From the NCBI GenBank assembly GCA_963576475.1, contig OY754969.1:31050226-31114225 (forward strand): a DNA stretch of 64,000 nt, written 5' to 3'. The notes beneath the pieces are model-generated. The model was not told where the DNA came from. It searched no databases and saw only the letters and a list, made by a program, of their open reading frames with translations. Source of the stretch: Molanna angustata. Lineage: Eukaryota; Arthropoda; Insecta; Trichoptera; Molannidae. This document shows positions 20,455 to 32,009 of this stretch, one piece after another. Position 1 is the first letter of the stretch. Each line of letters opens with the position of its first letter. The translations under genes and the position numbers were made by a program.

Positions 20455-21917
20455 AAAACGAGTGGGTTGTGGCCAACACTCTCCATAACGAAGTAAGTGT
20501 ACATTTTTTCTTCCTGAAAGGTTAACAAACCCCAAATGCATTTTTATGAAGTACATTTGTATTACATTCTTAAACAAATGTTAGTTTCCCAGAGGACAAA
20601 AGTTTTCATAATACACCATACACACAAAACATTGTCACAAAACTCATAGCATGCACTCTCTACATGATACCTGCTGAGAATTTGAGGTAGAATATAAAAA
20701 ATAAATAAAATAAAGACCCCTAGAGGAAGAAAGTAGTGGAAAGTAAAAAAAAAACTTGTCTATAGAGACACATACAATATCAATATGAAGCTGAATACTC
20801 AATTTTCCCATACAGAATCTATTTTACTTGTGTTTTATACAATTTTAACACGTAATATAATAGACTATAGATTTTTTTTAAAGTTTGACAATCCCTGAAT
20901 GCATTTTTGAATGGTGTATTTTTATTGCATCAAAAGATCAAACAATATAAAAAAATCTCGATTTTACAGACTGTGAGAGCATTTTGAAAATTTGGAGAGA
21001 TGAAATCATAGAGAAAAACTATACCAATGGAAAATGATCAGCTCAAAGTTTATGGACTTAAGTATATGTTTATAGTTTGGGCTGTAAAGAACACAAAAAA
21101 ACACTCACATGATGAAAACACAGAGAAGAAATTAACGGTTATCTATGGAAAACCAATCAGCTCTAATTAAATCTATGCACTTTATGATGTACACATGAAG
21201 ACGATCGGACTTGTAATTTGGGCTGTAGAGAGGAGACAAAAGGATTTGGCGTACGCTATCTGGGGCTAGGTTGCGGCCATAGGGGCCTAGCCAGTAAAGT
21301 TGAGGGTGGCTGCAGCCCCACCCTAGGATTCTGGGTAACAGGTCAGTACCCTCTTCAATTCTTACCTATGGAAGAGCAGGGCAGACGCCTTAATGCCTCG
21401 CTCGGCGGTGACTCATCAAACGTGGCGATGAGTAAGTCTTCATCATCGGGCGATGGAAATCGAAGCACTGAAAGTACTGTCCGGTGGTGTACCTGAAATT
21501 CGCCAACATGAGTACTAAGGGGTGGAGGAGCCCCCCCCGTGATGATTGGTCGGCACGACCCACTCGGCGGTACCCGAGTTGATGACGAGACAGGTGCAGC
21601 TAACGCTGCGCCTGGGGTGGAAATCGAAGAACTGAAAGTACTACGGGCGTGGCGAAGGCTCCCTGTGGCAGTCTGTTGTTCGTGGAGCTGCTGGGAGGGT
21701 AACCCCTGCTATGATTCACGGGCCTTCACGAGTGTGGTTGGACTCTAAGTGGCAGTGGTATGAAATATGCATGGTGGTAGTTCTTGTTTTGTCCGACGAG
21801 CAGCCGCTCCGGGGATGAACAGAACACTTAGTTCTATAACGTTCCCTATGGAGTGGGGTAGGTGACTGCGACTTTCCTAATGGCGTACGCTATATTCTTC
21901 ACTATTCCATTGTAGGG
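20455..21917 (+). repeat. RepB copies, short plus longer, with nested insertion
   Basis: 20455 has the RepB 5' end (GAGTGGGTTGTGGCCAACAC) and a first 3' end appears by 20752 (GTGGAAAGTAAAAA). RepB core sequence resumes at 20756 (GACTGTGAGAGCATTTTG, GTTTGGGCTGTAGAGAGGAG) and closes at about 21917 with ATTCCATTGTAGGGGAGAG. A 621-bp insertion (21260-21880) splits the second unit. Confidence 0.55.
21260..21880 (+). mobile_element. GC-rich nested insertion with 13-bp TSD
   Basis: TGGCGTACGCTAT is directly repeated at 21247-21259 and 21881-21893. The enclosed 621 bp are markedly GC-rich against AT-rich flanks and contain two related GATGGAAATCGAAGCACTGA / GTGGAAATCGAAGAACTGA segments, so there is an internal repeat. 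No poly(A); it ends ACTTTCCTAA. A 13-bp duplication suggests target-primed retrotransposition, perhaps a SIDE/SINE formed from a LINE 5' region. The 92- and 69-residue frames inside are not recognisable proteins. Confidence 0.75.
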
Positions 21918-23514
21918 GAGAGAAAAACACAAAACATGTTTAATTGAATATGTTTACTCATAACTATTTCTAATTTTCCGTCTGCGAATTCGTTATGGAA
22001 TTCCATAGTCAATTATAATATGTAAAAAACGCAATTTTAACTTTTTTCCACTCATAAATATATGAATTAATTATAATTATTTACGCACAGTGTATAATTC
22101 AGATTTATTAGACGCGATACCAATTTTTCATCAGTCGCCAAAAAATGCAAACGTTTCAGTCATGAAAATATTACGAAGATATCATGGAAAGTAAAGAATA
22201 GCCATAGCCAGCCAGCCCCAATAAGATGTTAGGTAAAAATAAATTAGTTTGGGTGAAAAAGCGTTGGTAGATATACGCTGGGATAGCAGGAAAAATAATA
22301 TATTATTTTGTTTATCGTACAAAGTCAATACTCCGAGGCAAAGTTGCCGAGAAAATATTACTCACTCTCGACCCAATATTTCATAATGTGGCAATAAAAA
22401 TAGTTTGGTTCAAGGAGTGTGGATAATTCTCAAAACGCGATATGAAAGTTTCGCAGACACGGTAGAATTTTGGGGGCGGTGTATGTTCAATGTTCAGTTG
22501 CGACCGCCACACTTCATCCTTGCCGAGGTCGTTACTCAGGTCAACTCCCGTTAAAGTGTTAAAGTCTTGTCCAGAAGAGGAATGAAGACGGCAGGCAGAG
22601 AAAAAGTTTTCCCGAGGTGTTGTGTAATAATTAACAGGGAAACATGTTATGGTTGTCGGTGTATTAACATGTGTATACAACATGGAGGCTAAACGAGGTG
22701 TGGATGAAATGGGAGTGGAGGCAAAACGGGGTTGTTTAGGGCGGGAACAACTAAAGGACATCTCTATTATGAAGAAGAACTATACCATAAAAATGGCCGA
22801 TATACTTTTATCATAATAACACTAGACTTATGAGATTCTTTAAACAAAGCAAATTGTATATAAAATAAAATGAAAAAAATAGTCAAAGAATTGATTTATC
22901 TGAGTAGCGTGATACAACGGAGTGAACCGAACAGCTTAAAAAGAATATCGAAAAAGGATTTATTGCAGAAACTTGAGTGGATGTCGTTATGAATCATTGT
23001 AATAATTTAAGATGAATCCAAAGTGTCCATTGACAATGCAAGTGTAGTGCAGACTTTGACGAGTGAAGGTTAGTTTTAGACAGAAGAATACGCACGGAAG
23101 TAAAACAGTTAGAATTAAAACAGTTAAAATGATCAGGAAAAAAATTACAAATACAATGTATGAAAGAAGAAAATAATACAAAATACAGAATATTCCTATG
23201 GCGTATAAAAAGATTTTTTTCAACTTAATATTCAACTTTACATAGTAGTTAGGCAAGAGACCTTTAATTTCCTAATCCAGCCAGCTGATTATACAATCAC
23301 AGATCTACCATTTAGGCTATAATAGTATTAACAGTCGCGCATTACGATAAATGTGATTATATTTGTTGAATTGAATTGCTCATAGTTTCATGCCTATTAG
23401 CAATTCAATTAAACCAACAATGAAAACAAAAGTCTGAGAATACAAAGTATGTACTATTGAAATTCAATACTAGATTTCGAAGTCTATAAAAAATATCCCT
23501 TCATCATAGAATTA
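21918..23514. other. Spacer with one unrecognised 126-residue frame
   Basis: Mostly AT-rich. The minus frame at 22381-22761 is the only sizeable one: 126 residues, Ser/Thr/Pro-rich at the start, ending FYRVCETFISRFENYPHSLN. I find no family motif, signal peptide or splice context that would make it convincing. It could be chance or an old exon. Confidence 0.25.
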
Positions 23515-23833
23515 TAATCCCTTCATACATACAGAGCGCATTTTGTAAGTGTTGTAGACCTAAAATTTTCTATATATTCTGAAATTTTAGGCTCCGTGCA
23601 TCAAGCAAATCAAAAGTTATAAGGGGGGACGGACATGTTCTACTCCACATTCTGAGTTCATTCATTAAAAAAAAAAACATATATGCTGCCAAGCCTCTAA
23701 GTTAATGTTTTTTTGCATGCAACAAGTCCACAACGCCATACAAAATGCTCCTTTTTTCATTGTCCCCGCGTCTTGGCTTAAAACTGTCGATCTGTTAAGA
23801 GAAATAAATTCTCTTGAACAAATCGACATTTGC
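23515..23833 (-). mobile_element. RepA fragment (5' part)
   Basis: Shares TATATATTCTGAAATTTTAGG, CAAAAGTTATAAGGGGGG and TTCTCTTGAACAAATCGACA with the right side of copies A-C, but the terminal TCCAACTG (read in reverse) is mutated and the hairpin-CTAG end is absent. The CA array is missing. An older truncated copy. Confidence 0.75.
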
Positions 23834-25550
23834 ATTAGTTTTGCAATCTGAACGTTCTTATTAAAATATCACAATCATAGAGTAAACTTTTGGTCTAAAT
23901 AAATGTTTCATTATTATGATTAATATAACTTTTTTTTATTTTTCAAACATTTTTTAGTAACAATTATCTATTATTTTTTAGTAACAATAAAAAATTATAT
24001 TAATTGCAACATTTTGTTGTGAGTTGTGTCGGCTTGTGAAAAAGGTTTGAAAACAGACAATGCGACAGAAGAGCCGTTAGTGTATATGGATGTAGCACTG
24101 TGGAAAGTTGCCAAAATGGCACCAGCTCGTATAATCTGTTGGTCGAATCAGAGATAATTCAAGACTTCCACATCTGGATGTACAAATGCATTGTCCGACT
24201 GCATGCTAAATGTAATATTCTTGAAACGATAATATGCTGAGTGCATCATACGTATACAGTATATGTACATTCGTCTATCGTACATACTCATGAATTTCTG
24301 TTCAAGCAAACGGACTGATAGTAGAGGGCATATATGTATGATTAAAAGATACATATTCAAAATTATCAAGTTGGTAAAAAATTTTACATATTAAAAGCTA
24401 GTTGAGAATTTTAAAGCTAGTTGTGGCACCATGTATGTACATGTTTGCTGGGGTCCTGAAATTGTTACATTTTTTTAATTTGATTTTATTTGATAGATTA
24501 ATATGAAACGCATTACAAAATCCCCACCATAATATTTTAGAAAGTTATATGTATGTATCATAGAATTGTATACAGAAGCCGCGTGTAGTACAAATTTCGA
24601 ATTCAAATGTATGCCAAGTTTTTTTACATGTGTGTGTGTGAGGCGGTAGATCGGTTGGTCTACGTATTATGTAGGTGTGCGTATCGGTAGGTGTACGTAT
24701 ACTAGAAATTCGTCTGTTTCAGCGTACCTAGTTTTAGTTGGCATACATTCATTGCGCTGACTAGGTATCTGTATCATAATATATAATCTAAGGTATGTAT
24801 ATATATTTATATGTAGGTATGTGTGTATGTGGGTATTTTTTTTAGTGAAGTTTTCAATCAACAACTAGAAAACTTAAGGTTAAATATTCTGCATATCGCT
24901 TCCTTTACGACCAGTGAGTAACTTAGGCAAATAAAAAATAGACTTTTTAATGTTTTATTATGTTATTTTTCATTTTTTTTTAATATTTTCCTATAAATTT
25001 TGTCAAGAATGAAACGTCTAAATATGTACTTTTTCCTGAGCAAATATTTGTTTATTTTAATTTCAGAAGTGCGTTTTTACTCGAATAACATACATTTGCA
25101 AGTATAACTTAGCGTTTGAGTGAAAAACATCAAGATTATTTTATTAAATTTTATTTTTTTTCGTATTTATAAAATGTAAAAAATTTATAAGGAAATTTGC
25201 CATTTTATATATGAACAAATAGATCGAACTATGTACATAAAAACTAGCAGAATTTACCAGGAACAAAAAGTACTAAAATATTCAACGTACCTATTCTGTT
25301 GGTTTTTGTTTCCATGGTTACACAGAACACAATTTTCAAATAAACCAACCTACTGATAGGAGAAATTGTTATGAATCAAATTCAAATTTATAGAACTTTG
25401 GAATAGGTAGGGAAAATGTTCAAATATCTGACTTTGTTGATTTATCTTTTTTTTTCGTTTCAATAGTTACAATCAAATACTCATACTAATATTTTAGAGT
25501 ATAATATTTTTGAAGGTAGGTGTTAGCGCCGAAATCGCCGATTGCAACTC
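23834..25550. other. Gene-free AT-rich stretch
   Basis: A GT/TA-rich region at about 24630-24840 yields low-complexity frames. A 25-30 bp local duplication containing TTTTTTAGTAACAAT lies at 23945-23990. Nothing else is supported. Confidence 0.4.
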
Positions 25551-25590
25551 GGGCTAACAGATCAGTGGACTGTATACTAAAATTAAATAA

Positions 25591-25839
25591 TTGCACTTGT
25601 CACGGCGCGTTATTCACAGCGACGAGGTAAATAATAGGACAAAAGAAATGGATCGAGAAAGGAAATCACCTACCAGTATGGAAGAATTCCTCGCCTCGGT
25701 CGCTCACCCAGTCCGAACGAAATATGCTGAGGCACAGCACTACAAGATGATGTTTCCTACAACGGGCACTCGTATGGTCGACGACGGCAACGAAGTCCGA
25801 ATTGACATCCGCGCAAGGCCGTGTGCGGACAAGTACTAG
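25591..25839 (+). CDS. Unrecognised 82-residue open frame with good codon character
   Basis: From the second M (about 25648) the frame reads MDRERKSPTSMEEFLASVAH, then PVRTKYAEAQHYKMMFPTTG and RIDIRARPCADKY-stop. Local GC is clearly above the surroundings and the composition is protein-like. No domain, signal peptide or membrane segment is seen. The 5' side has GAGGTAAAT, which could be a donor site, so it may be part of a spliced gene or a retroelement fragment. I do not assign a function. Confidence 0.25.
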   Translation: MHLSRRVIHSDEVNNRTKEMDRERKSPTSMEEFLASVAHPVRTKYAEAQHYKMMFPTTGTRMVDDGNEVRIDIRARPCADKY

Positions 25840-26087
25840 TGGTGTATAGCAGGAACAAGACAGGTGATTTGTATTCACGCCAAAAGTAAATACCGTACCG
25901 AACAGTAGGTATTATGTAATATAGGTGTATGATTTTTAATTGTTTATTTATCAAAATTTTGTTTGTTTATATATTTATCTCATAAACGAATTAATAAAAA
26001 AAATTGTACTTGAAATTCATTCAACGATCCAAGCGGATACTTTAAATACTCTTTTCACACTTAATAACAATAATACATTATAAGAAC

Positions 26088-26200
26088 ATGGGGGTTGTGG
26101 CCAACACTAAAATCTTCATAATTCATTAAAATTATAAAACCACTTTTCAACTCCAATCTTGCTGAAATTTCTTTCCCAGTCCAACCCTAATGAAATTTCA
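26088..26200 (+). repeat. RepC 5'-end fragment
   Basis: GGGGGTTGTGGCCAACACTA is followed by sequence only weakly like the RepC body. The 3' terminus is missing. Possibly the partner of the inverted 3' fragment at 27117. Confidence 0.45.
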
Positions 26201-26229
26201 AACTTATTTCAAATCACTCTCCTTTACAT

Positions 26230-26302
26230 TATTTGAGACTGAAGGGACAGTAAGGACTGAAGGGAAGGGACGGATGGAGGGACTGAAGGGACGGAGGGGA
26301 CT
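26230..26302 (+). repeat. Purine-rich GACTGAAGGGA minisatellite
   Basis: Imperfect repeats of GACTGAAGGGACGGAGGGG-type units, nearly pyrimidine-free on this strand. Short; no coding. Confidence 0.7.
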
Positions 26303-26479
26303 GTTTTTAAAAAAAAAACTAACTTATTTTTGTTAATTTTTATTTATTGTATTGGATATTTTTTACTCATTCAGAATTTATCACAACAAATAAACAGTTC
26401 AAAATTACGAAAACAATTTTCTTGATACGTCACAAACATGTCACATGACCAAAGCCAAGATGAAGAAGAAGATTACCTG

Positions 26480-26560
26480 CTGGATGGACGGATGGCATAG
26501 TAGATAGCACGCTGAATTACTTATGTGGTCGTTATTTCGAATCATGCCTCGACTAATTTC
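26480..26560 (+). mobile_element. tRNA-derived SINE head
   Basis: GGATGGCATAGTAGATAGCA matches an A box (TGGCxxAGTxGxTAGCxC). GTGGTCG then ATTTCGAATCATGCC matches a B box. Overall it follows an insect tRNA-SINE layout ending in GCCTCGAC. It is diverged; no functional tRNA is expected. Confidence 0.55.
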
Positions 26561-27116
26561 TTTTTCGCCTATATAACAAGCATTATTTTTATAAAAGCTT
26601 AGTTTAGCTAACATATTATGAAGATGTATAATGTACTTAACAAGAGCATATTCACTAACAAAATGGTTTTCATTTTTTAAATAATTTTGTGTATGTATGC
26701 TTTCTATATCATTATGTGAACAACGTTACATTGTAAAGAAAGGCGCAGCGTTGTTGTAATAGTTGGTAAAGTGAAGTGAAAAGTCTATTTTATATAATAT
26801 ATTCAGATCGATAAGATGTGAAAAACTTTTACGACGTGATAAGGTGACAATATGTCGGCCTGTCAAAAGAATCGCCCCTCGTAAAACCGTAAATGGCTGC
26901 AACGTCCGATTCATGGCAAAGTATCAGGAGCACAGAAGGCAGGAGTGGTCCTTGTTACATCTGATATCATACATATTGCGCCATAAACCTCACAGACAGA
27001 AGGTTGACACAGTCACTCTATTATATAGTCAAATCGGAACACGAAAAATTTACGAAATATCTAGAAAAAAGCTATTTTAGTACCAAAACCCACAGCCCAA
27101 ATAAGATCTAATAATT
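26561..27116. other. Spacer, nothing recognised
   Basis: The 78-residue plus frame at 26844-27080 has no family motif. Confidence 0.35.
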
Positions 27117-27262
27117 ATGACTCCTCACTAACCCAACGGGATATAGTGGGGAGAATGAATTCGCAATTTTTAAGGCTTTTTTACTACAGATTATCAACTA
27201 GTATCATGTTGAGATTGTATTCTGAAAGTTTCATCACAATGTATCTGTGCGCATACATATAT
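27117..27262 (-). repeat. RepC 3'-end fragment, inverted
   Basis: Reads in reverse the same 3' terminus as 27780-27918 and 49160-49310: GACTCCTCACTAACCCAA, GATATAGTGGGGAG, TCAACTAGTATCATG and CTGAAAGTTTCATCACAATG. Body and 5' end are absent. Confidence 0.75.
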
Positions 27263-27412
27263 CTACATATTACTCACTAAAATATTACCTATAGTGTGGA
27301 TCTTTCAATCATTAGAAGCTATTGGAAATACTGTTAAGTTGAAAGAAATTGCTATTTGGCAATAGACTCCCTATTATCAAGAGGGTTTAAGGAAATGTTC
27401 ACAATAATAAAA

Positions 27413-27918
27413 ACGACTGAGTTGTGGCTAACGCCAAACTCCTCACTAACAAGTCATTCCATAAACTATTCAAATTTTGTGTGAAAATTTTTCAGCATTA
27501 TCATGAAATGAAATTGTTTAATTGTTTTAGATTAAAATATGTTGTTGTAAAAATTTGATAATTATTCAATGCCAATTTAGCAATTTGAAAATAAAAATTT
27601 CAAGTTTCCCGAGCTTGGGGTCACTTTGAAATATTTGACAGTTAAAAAAATGAATATTCTTCAAAATCTAATGGGGTCCAAGCGAGAATTAGATATACAC
27701 TTTTCCAAAATTTGAAAAGAATCGAAGGAGTACCTACTGTAATCTATAAATCGATAAAGTATAATAAACACGCTGTTCATAGTATACAGTACACCCACAC
27801 ACAGATACATTGTGATGAAACTTTCAGAATATAATCTCAGCATGATAATCTGCAATAAAATAATACCATTAAAATCATAACACCCCACTATATCCCTTTG
27901 GGGTAGTAAGGAGTAAAA
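27413..27918 (+). repeat. RepC full copy, about 505 bp
   Basis: Starts GACTGAGTTGTGGCTAACGC, then AACTCCTCACTAACAAGTCA. Ends in the imperfect hairpin CACCCCACTATATCCC...GGGGTAGTAAGGAG then TAAAAA. Body motifs GAAATATTTGACAGTTAAAAA, CAAAATCTAATGG and ATCGATAAAGTA are shared with 48757-49310. No ORF. The 5' terminus and hairpin design are shared with RepB, so the two families are related. Confidence 0.75.
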
Positions 27919-28560
27919 AAGCAAAATATTTTTTTCATTATAGCATTAGAAACGATTGATCTGAAACCTGAATATTTGTAACAAAACAACCACTTGTAAG
28001 CAGTGTATTGAAATACAGGTAAAACCAACACGTTGTTTTACTAATTTCTCAAAGTTTTGATACCGGCAGGTCGCGTTTAAGGGAAGTCTCATAATATTAT
28101 AGAAATATTAAGACGTCTCAAGCTTCATCAATATAGAAGTCACGTCTCAGATTAAAGCTGTAAGTATATCTACGGGGTAAATATTGAAGCTATAAGTTAT
28201 CAACCTCTTCTTCTTCTTCGTCTATCTCTCTCTCTCTCTCTCCTTCTCCAATTCATCAATTATGTTACACCATTACTGTATGAGCCCCACGAGGCGGATT
28301 AATTTGAATAATCGTTGGGTCACGACGGCCAAATTGGAAATAAAATGTAATGATTTGTAAATTTGCAGACATTATACTAAGTGTGAATTTATATCGTCTT
28401 TAAAAGGGTTGAATGACGTCCGACATGATGCTGCCGTTCTAAATGCAATAATCCTTTTCAAAAAATATCCCCGCAAGCGCTATAGTCCAAGGGTCTTAAA
28501 TCATATTAAATAAAATAGTATTAAACCTAGATTAAACGTTTTGGAGTATTTTTCTGTTTA
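27919..28560. other. Spacer with a (CT)n tract
   Basis: TCTCTCTCTCTCTCTCTC-type repeat at about 28226-28246. No gene recognised. Confidence 0.45.
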
Positions 28561-30185
28561 TTTTTACCCTCCACACTATGGAATAGTGGAGAGTCATGTT
28601 TTCAAAATTTTAAAGCGTATTTTTTACATCAATTTCCCAACGGGTATCACGTAGAGAGTGCAGACTGTGATTTTCGTATTGATGTGTTTGTATGTATGGC
28701 GTACGGCGTATGGCGTACGGCGGGCGTTCGGCGTTCGGAATTATTTTTTGTGTCCTCTCTACAGCCCAAACTACAAGTCCGATCGACTTCATATTTACAT
28801 CATATGTGTAAAGTGCATAGACCTAGAGCCGATTAGTTTTTCAACAGATAGACAACTCAAATTTCTTCTCTTTGATTTCATCATTTACGTTTTTTTTGTA
28901 TCCTCTGTACAGCCCAAACTATAAGTCCGATCGACTTCATATATACATCATATTATGTGTAAAGTGTATGATTAGTTTTCCATAGACAACTTTTAATTTC
29001 TTCTATATGGTTTCATCATTTACGTTGTTTTTATTGTGTCCCCTCAACAGCCCAAACTATAACTCCGATTAACTTCATATTAACATCATATGTGTAGAGT
29101 GCATAGACCTAGAGCTGACTAGTTTTCCATAGATATCCGTTAATTTTTACTCTCCACACTATGGAATAGGGGAGAGTCATGATTTCGCAATTTTTAAGCG
29201 TATTTTTTTTTACATCAATTTCTCAACGGGTATCATGTAGAGAGAGCACACTGTGAGTTTCGACATGGTGTGTTTGTATGTATGGCGTACGACTTATAGC
29301 ATACGGCGTACGGAAAATCCTTTTTGTGTCCTCTCTACAGCCCAAACTATAAGTCCGATCGACTTCATATTAACATCATATGTGTAAAGTACATAGACCT
29401 AGAGCCGATTAGTTTTCCATAGACAAATTTTGATTTCTTCTCTATGAATTCATCATTTACGTTGCTTTTTTGTGTCCTCTCTGCAGCCCAAAATATAAGT
29501 CCGATTGACTTCATATTGATATCATATGTGTTAAGTCCATAAACTTAGAGCTCATTAGTTTTCCATAGACAACGATTCATTTTTTCTCAATGTTTCTTTA
29601 TGATTTTATCTATTAAAACTGAAAAAATGCTCTCACGACCTGGAAATTAGAGATATTTTAATTTGGTTTCAACTATTTATGCAACACCAAGAATCTTCAT
29701 AAAATTGTATTCAAAGTTGGTCAATGTTAAAAGAAAAATATTCAACGGTTTGAAAAATTATATTTCATTTAATGGATTTTTGTATGAAATTTATATGTAA
29801 CAAGAGAGTTTTTTTATGTTTGGAAATATTCAGTTCTTTGATTTCATATTTATATAAGAATATTAATAGCTTGAACTTAGAACTGATTAGCTTTTCATAG
29901 ATATCATAAAATTTCTTCATATGATTTCACGTGACAAAATTTTCAAAATGCTCTAACGCTCTATAAAACAAAATTTATCTGCTTTTACAAAATGCTTTCT
30001 CGGTCTGGAAAATTGAGGAATTTTTATACTGTTTAATGCATTCAAGGATTGTCAAAATTTAAAGAAAAAAATCTATGGTCTGCCATATCAATGTGTAATA
30101 AATTTCATATTTGTATGAAAAATGTGTATAACAGAAGTAAAATAGCTTCTGTAAGGGAAAATTGAGTGATCAACTTCATATTGAT
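28561..30185 (-). repeat. RepB copies in inverted orientation, partial tandem
   Basis: Two RepB 3' ends (reverse orientation CTCCACACTATGGAATAG) occur at 28567 and 29151, so a 5'-truncated copy (28561-29143) directly follows a longer copy (29144-30185). CAGCCCAAACTA-type landmarks lie at 28762, 28910, 29048, 29338 and 29484, giving subrepeats of 138-148 bp. The far part (29600-30000) matches the 6360-6750 region of copy 1. The 5' GGGTTGTGGCC end is missing. A (GGCGTA)n-like stretch lies at 28698-28738. Confidence 0.75.
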
Positions 30186-30189
30186 ATTG

Positions 30190-31075
30190 TAACCAAATAA
30201 GCAAAAAGACACAAATTTGCGCTCTGCGCAACCGGAGGTTCGTTCAAGCTTGTGACAGTAGCGAATACAGAGATGCAGAGCGAATACAGAGATGCAAATA
30301 TAAGTTCGTCCCATTCACAGTCATTTGGTGTGAAAGATACCTTATTATAATGTGATTACACGGGAGTGAAAGAGAAAAAAACGTCTGTAGTGTGTGTCTA
30401 AATAATTATCGTTGTATTATCTCTTTCTCACTAATGTATTTCGTGTCTATATATTATAAAATGTCATTGCTGTTTAGGACTCTGATTTACATATATTTGG
30501 GTATTACATTGACTACTGCTAAAATAATATAGTTGCGGCTAAACTAGGAAACCTTCAATACAATATTTTTACGGAGCAACTCCGTAAAACTACAACTGCA
30601 ACTAAAATTGCAAGCGTAGTTGCAGACATTTTTAATTAAAAACTTTATAATCCTCATACTATAGATACCGCTAATGTATAAGGGATTAGTTTAATTGCTC
30701 ACAAAATCATTAGAGTCGCCTATATGGAGGACAACCAGTGACTGGTGCATTTGATGAGGGGAATTAACTCGGTAATAAGACACACAATAGGACTAATTTT
30801 GCTGCACCGTGTTTATCAATAAAATATTCACAATTGCATTGAAGCGGTTACATTGAATTACATACCTACATTCACCTACATAAAATGTATATACATAGGC
30901 AGTAGACAGGTAACTGACTGGCATTAGGATCATAATTGCAACATGCCACCAACATATGCATAAAGCAATTCTCTCTGCATTCACTATTTTACGGTGAAAG
31001 GATATTGTGCCGAGGTATTGTCGCTTTTAAAATATGGATCGTAAAATTAGTAATTCCATTTTGTGTGTTTTATTA
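30190..31075. other. Spacer with a shared hairpin repeat at its start
   Basis: 30203-30253 is the second copy of the hairpin repeat at 20156. An ACGGAGCAACTCCGT palindrome lies at 30571-30585. No gene recognised. Confidence 0.45.
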
Positions 31076-31079
31076 AATT

Positions 31080-31250
31080 ACATACATACCTACCATCTCG
31101 ACATTATCCTACAATGTGGGATAACCAGCGACAGGTGTGTGGATATGAAGAGAACATCATTGCTGAACTATGAGAGGTGTTATAATGCCTCTTGAATTTT
31201 CGATTAACCGGCTCTTACCTGAAAACAATGTAAATAGAAAAGAGTGTATT
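31080..31250. repeat. Dispersed repeat shared with 3165-3400
   Basis: CTACAATGTGGGATAACCAG then CGACAGGTGTGTGG matches the first locus. The downstream parts diverge. Confidence 0.5.
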
Positions 31251-31296
31251 ACCTACAAAATCGCTTTAAATTTTTATTTATAACACGTTAGTAGTC

Positions 31297-31460
31297 AGGT
31301 CAGCCCCCCTTGACAACGTGTCATTTAGCTGAAGAAATGAAACAAGAAAAGATAGCTCAATGTATGGAAGTGACAGTTGCCAGTCAGGTGACAACTGTCA
31401 CATCCATACATTTAGTTATCTTTTCTTGAGCTAAATGAGACATTGTCTAGGGGGCAGGTG
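31297..31460. repeat. Hairpin MITE, about 160 bp
   Basis: Arms (about 31301-31379 and 31388-31457) pair over nearly their full length: GTCATTTAGCT, CAAGAAAAGATAGCT, AATGTATGGA and GTGACAGTTG each have inverted partners. The right arm lacks about 12 bases present in the left. The loop is under 10 bases. A transcript would form a long hairpin. Confidence 0.8.
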
Positions 31461-31970
31461 AAATAATCAGATATTGATTGATAAATCGCCATTATAAATA
31501 GTTTATAATATGCATTGGCTTCTTCATGTTCTTTTTTTCTTTTGAAAGACCTGTCGCTCTATGAAACAGAAGCTATGTCTCCTGAGATGAAGAGATTCCT
31601 TTTAATAATTAAAAAAAATGTTTTATCTATTAGAATTAAAAGTAAAAATACTTCTTTCCGCCATTTTCTATGGGAATTTCTTTTTTTTCATATTGTATTA
31701 TTTTTTCTGATTTCCGTGGTATAAATTATTCATAACATATTCAATATATTCTTACTAAGCGCCTTCACATTTAAAAAATATACCAGACTTAAAATTTCAT
31801 CCCCACAATCAAACTCAACACTTTATATACTGCAGACATTTATATATACAATTTCACACATCATTCACACAATATCTCACTATAATATGTAACTATTCCA
31901 TACTTATATTAATATACAACAATAACTCCGGTGACAACCTGTAATTGGCTTTAATATTACTAAAATCATC
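31461..31970. other. AT-rich spacer downstream of the candidate exon
   Basis: No coding signal. If the exon at 32010 is real, the first part of this stretch would be its 3' flank. Confidence 0.35.
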
Positions 31971-31976
31971 TTTATT
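31971..31976 (-). promoter_or_regulatory. AATAAA polyadenylation signal
   Basis: Reverse complement of TTTATT, 34 bp downstream of the candidate exon's stop codon. AATAAA is frequent in AT-rich DNA, so it counts only in combination with the exon. Confidence 0.35.
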
Positions 31977-32009
31977 TTATATAATTTACCAAACGCTGTA
32001 TGTTAATCT

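Noticed and set aside
22381..22761. 126-residue minus-strand gene
   Set aside because: No motif, no splice or poly(A) context and low-complexity start; kept only as a note.
26230..26302. CRISPR-like or regulatory repeat array
   Set aside because: Units are imperfect and contiguous with no spacers; a simple purine minisatellite in a eukaryotic genome.
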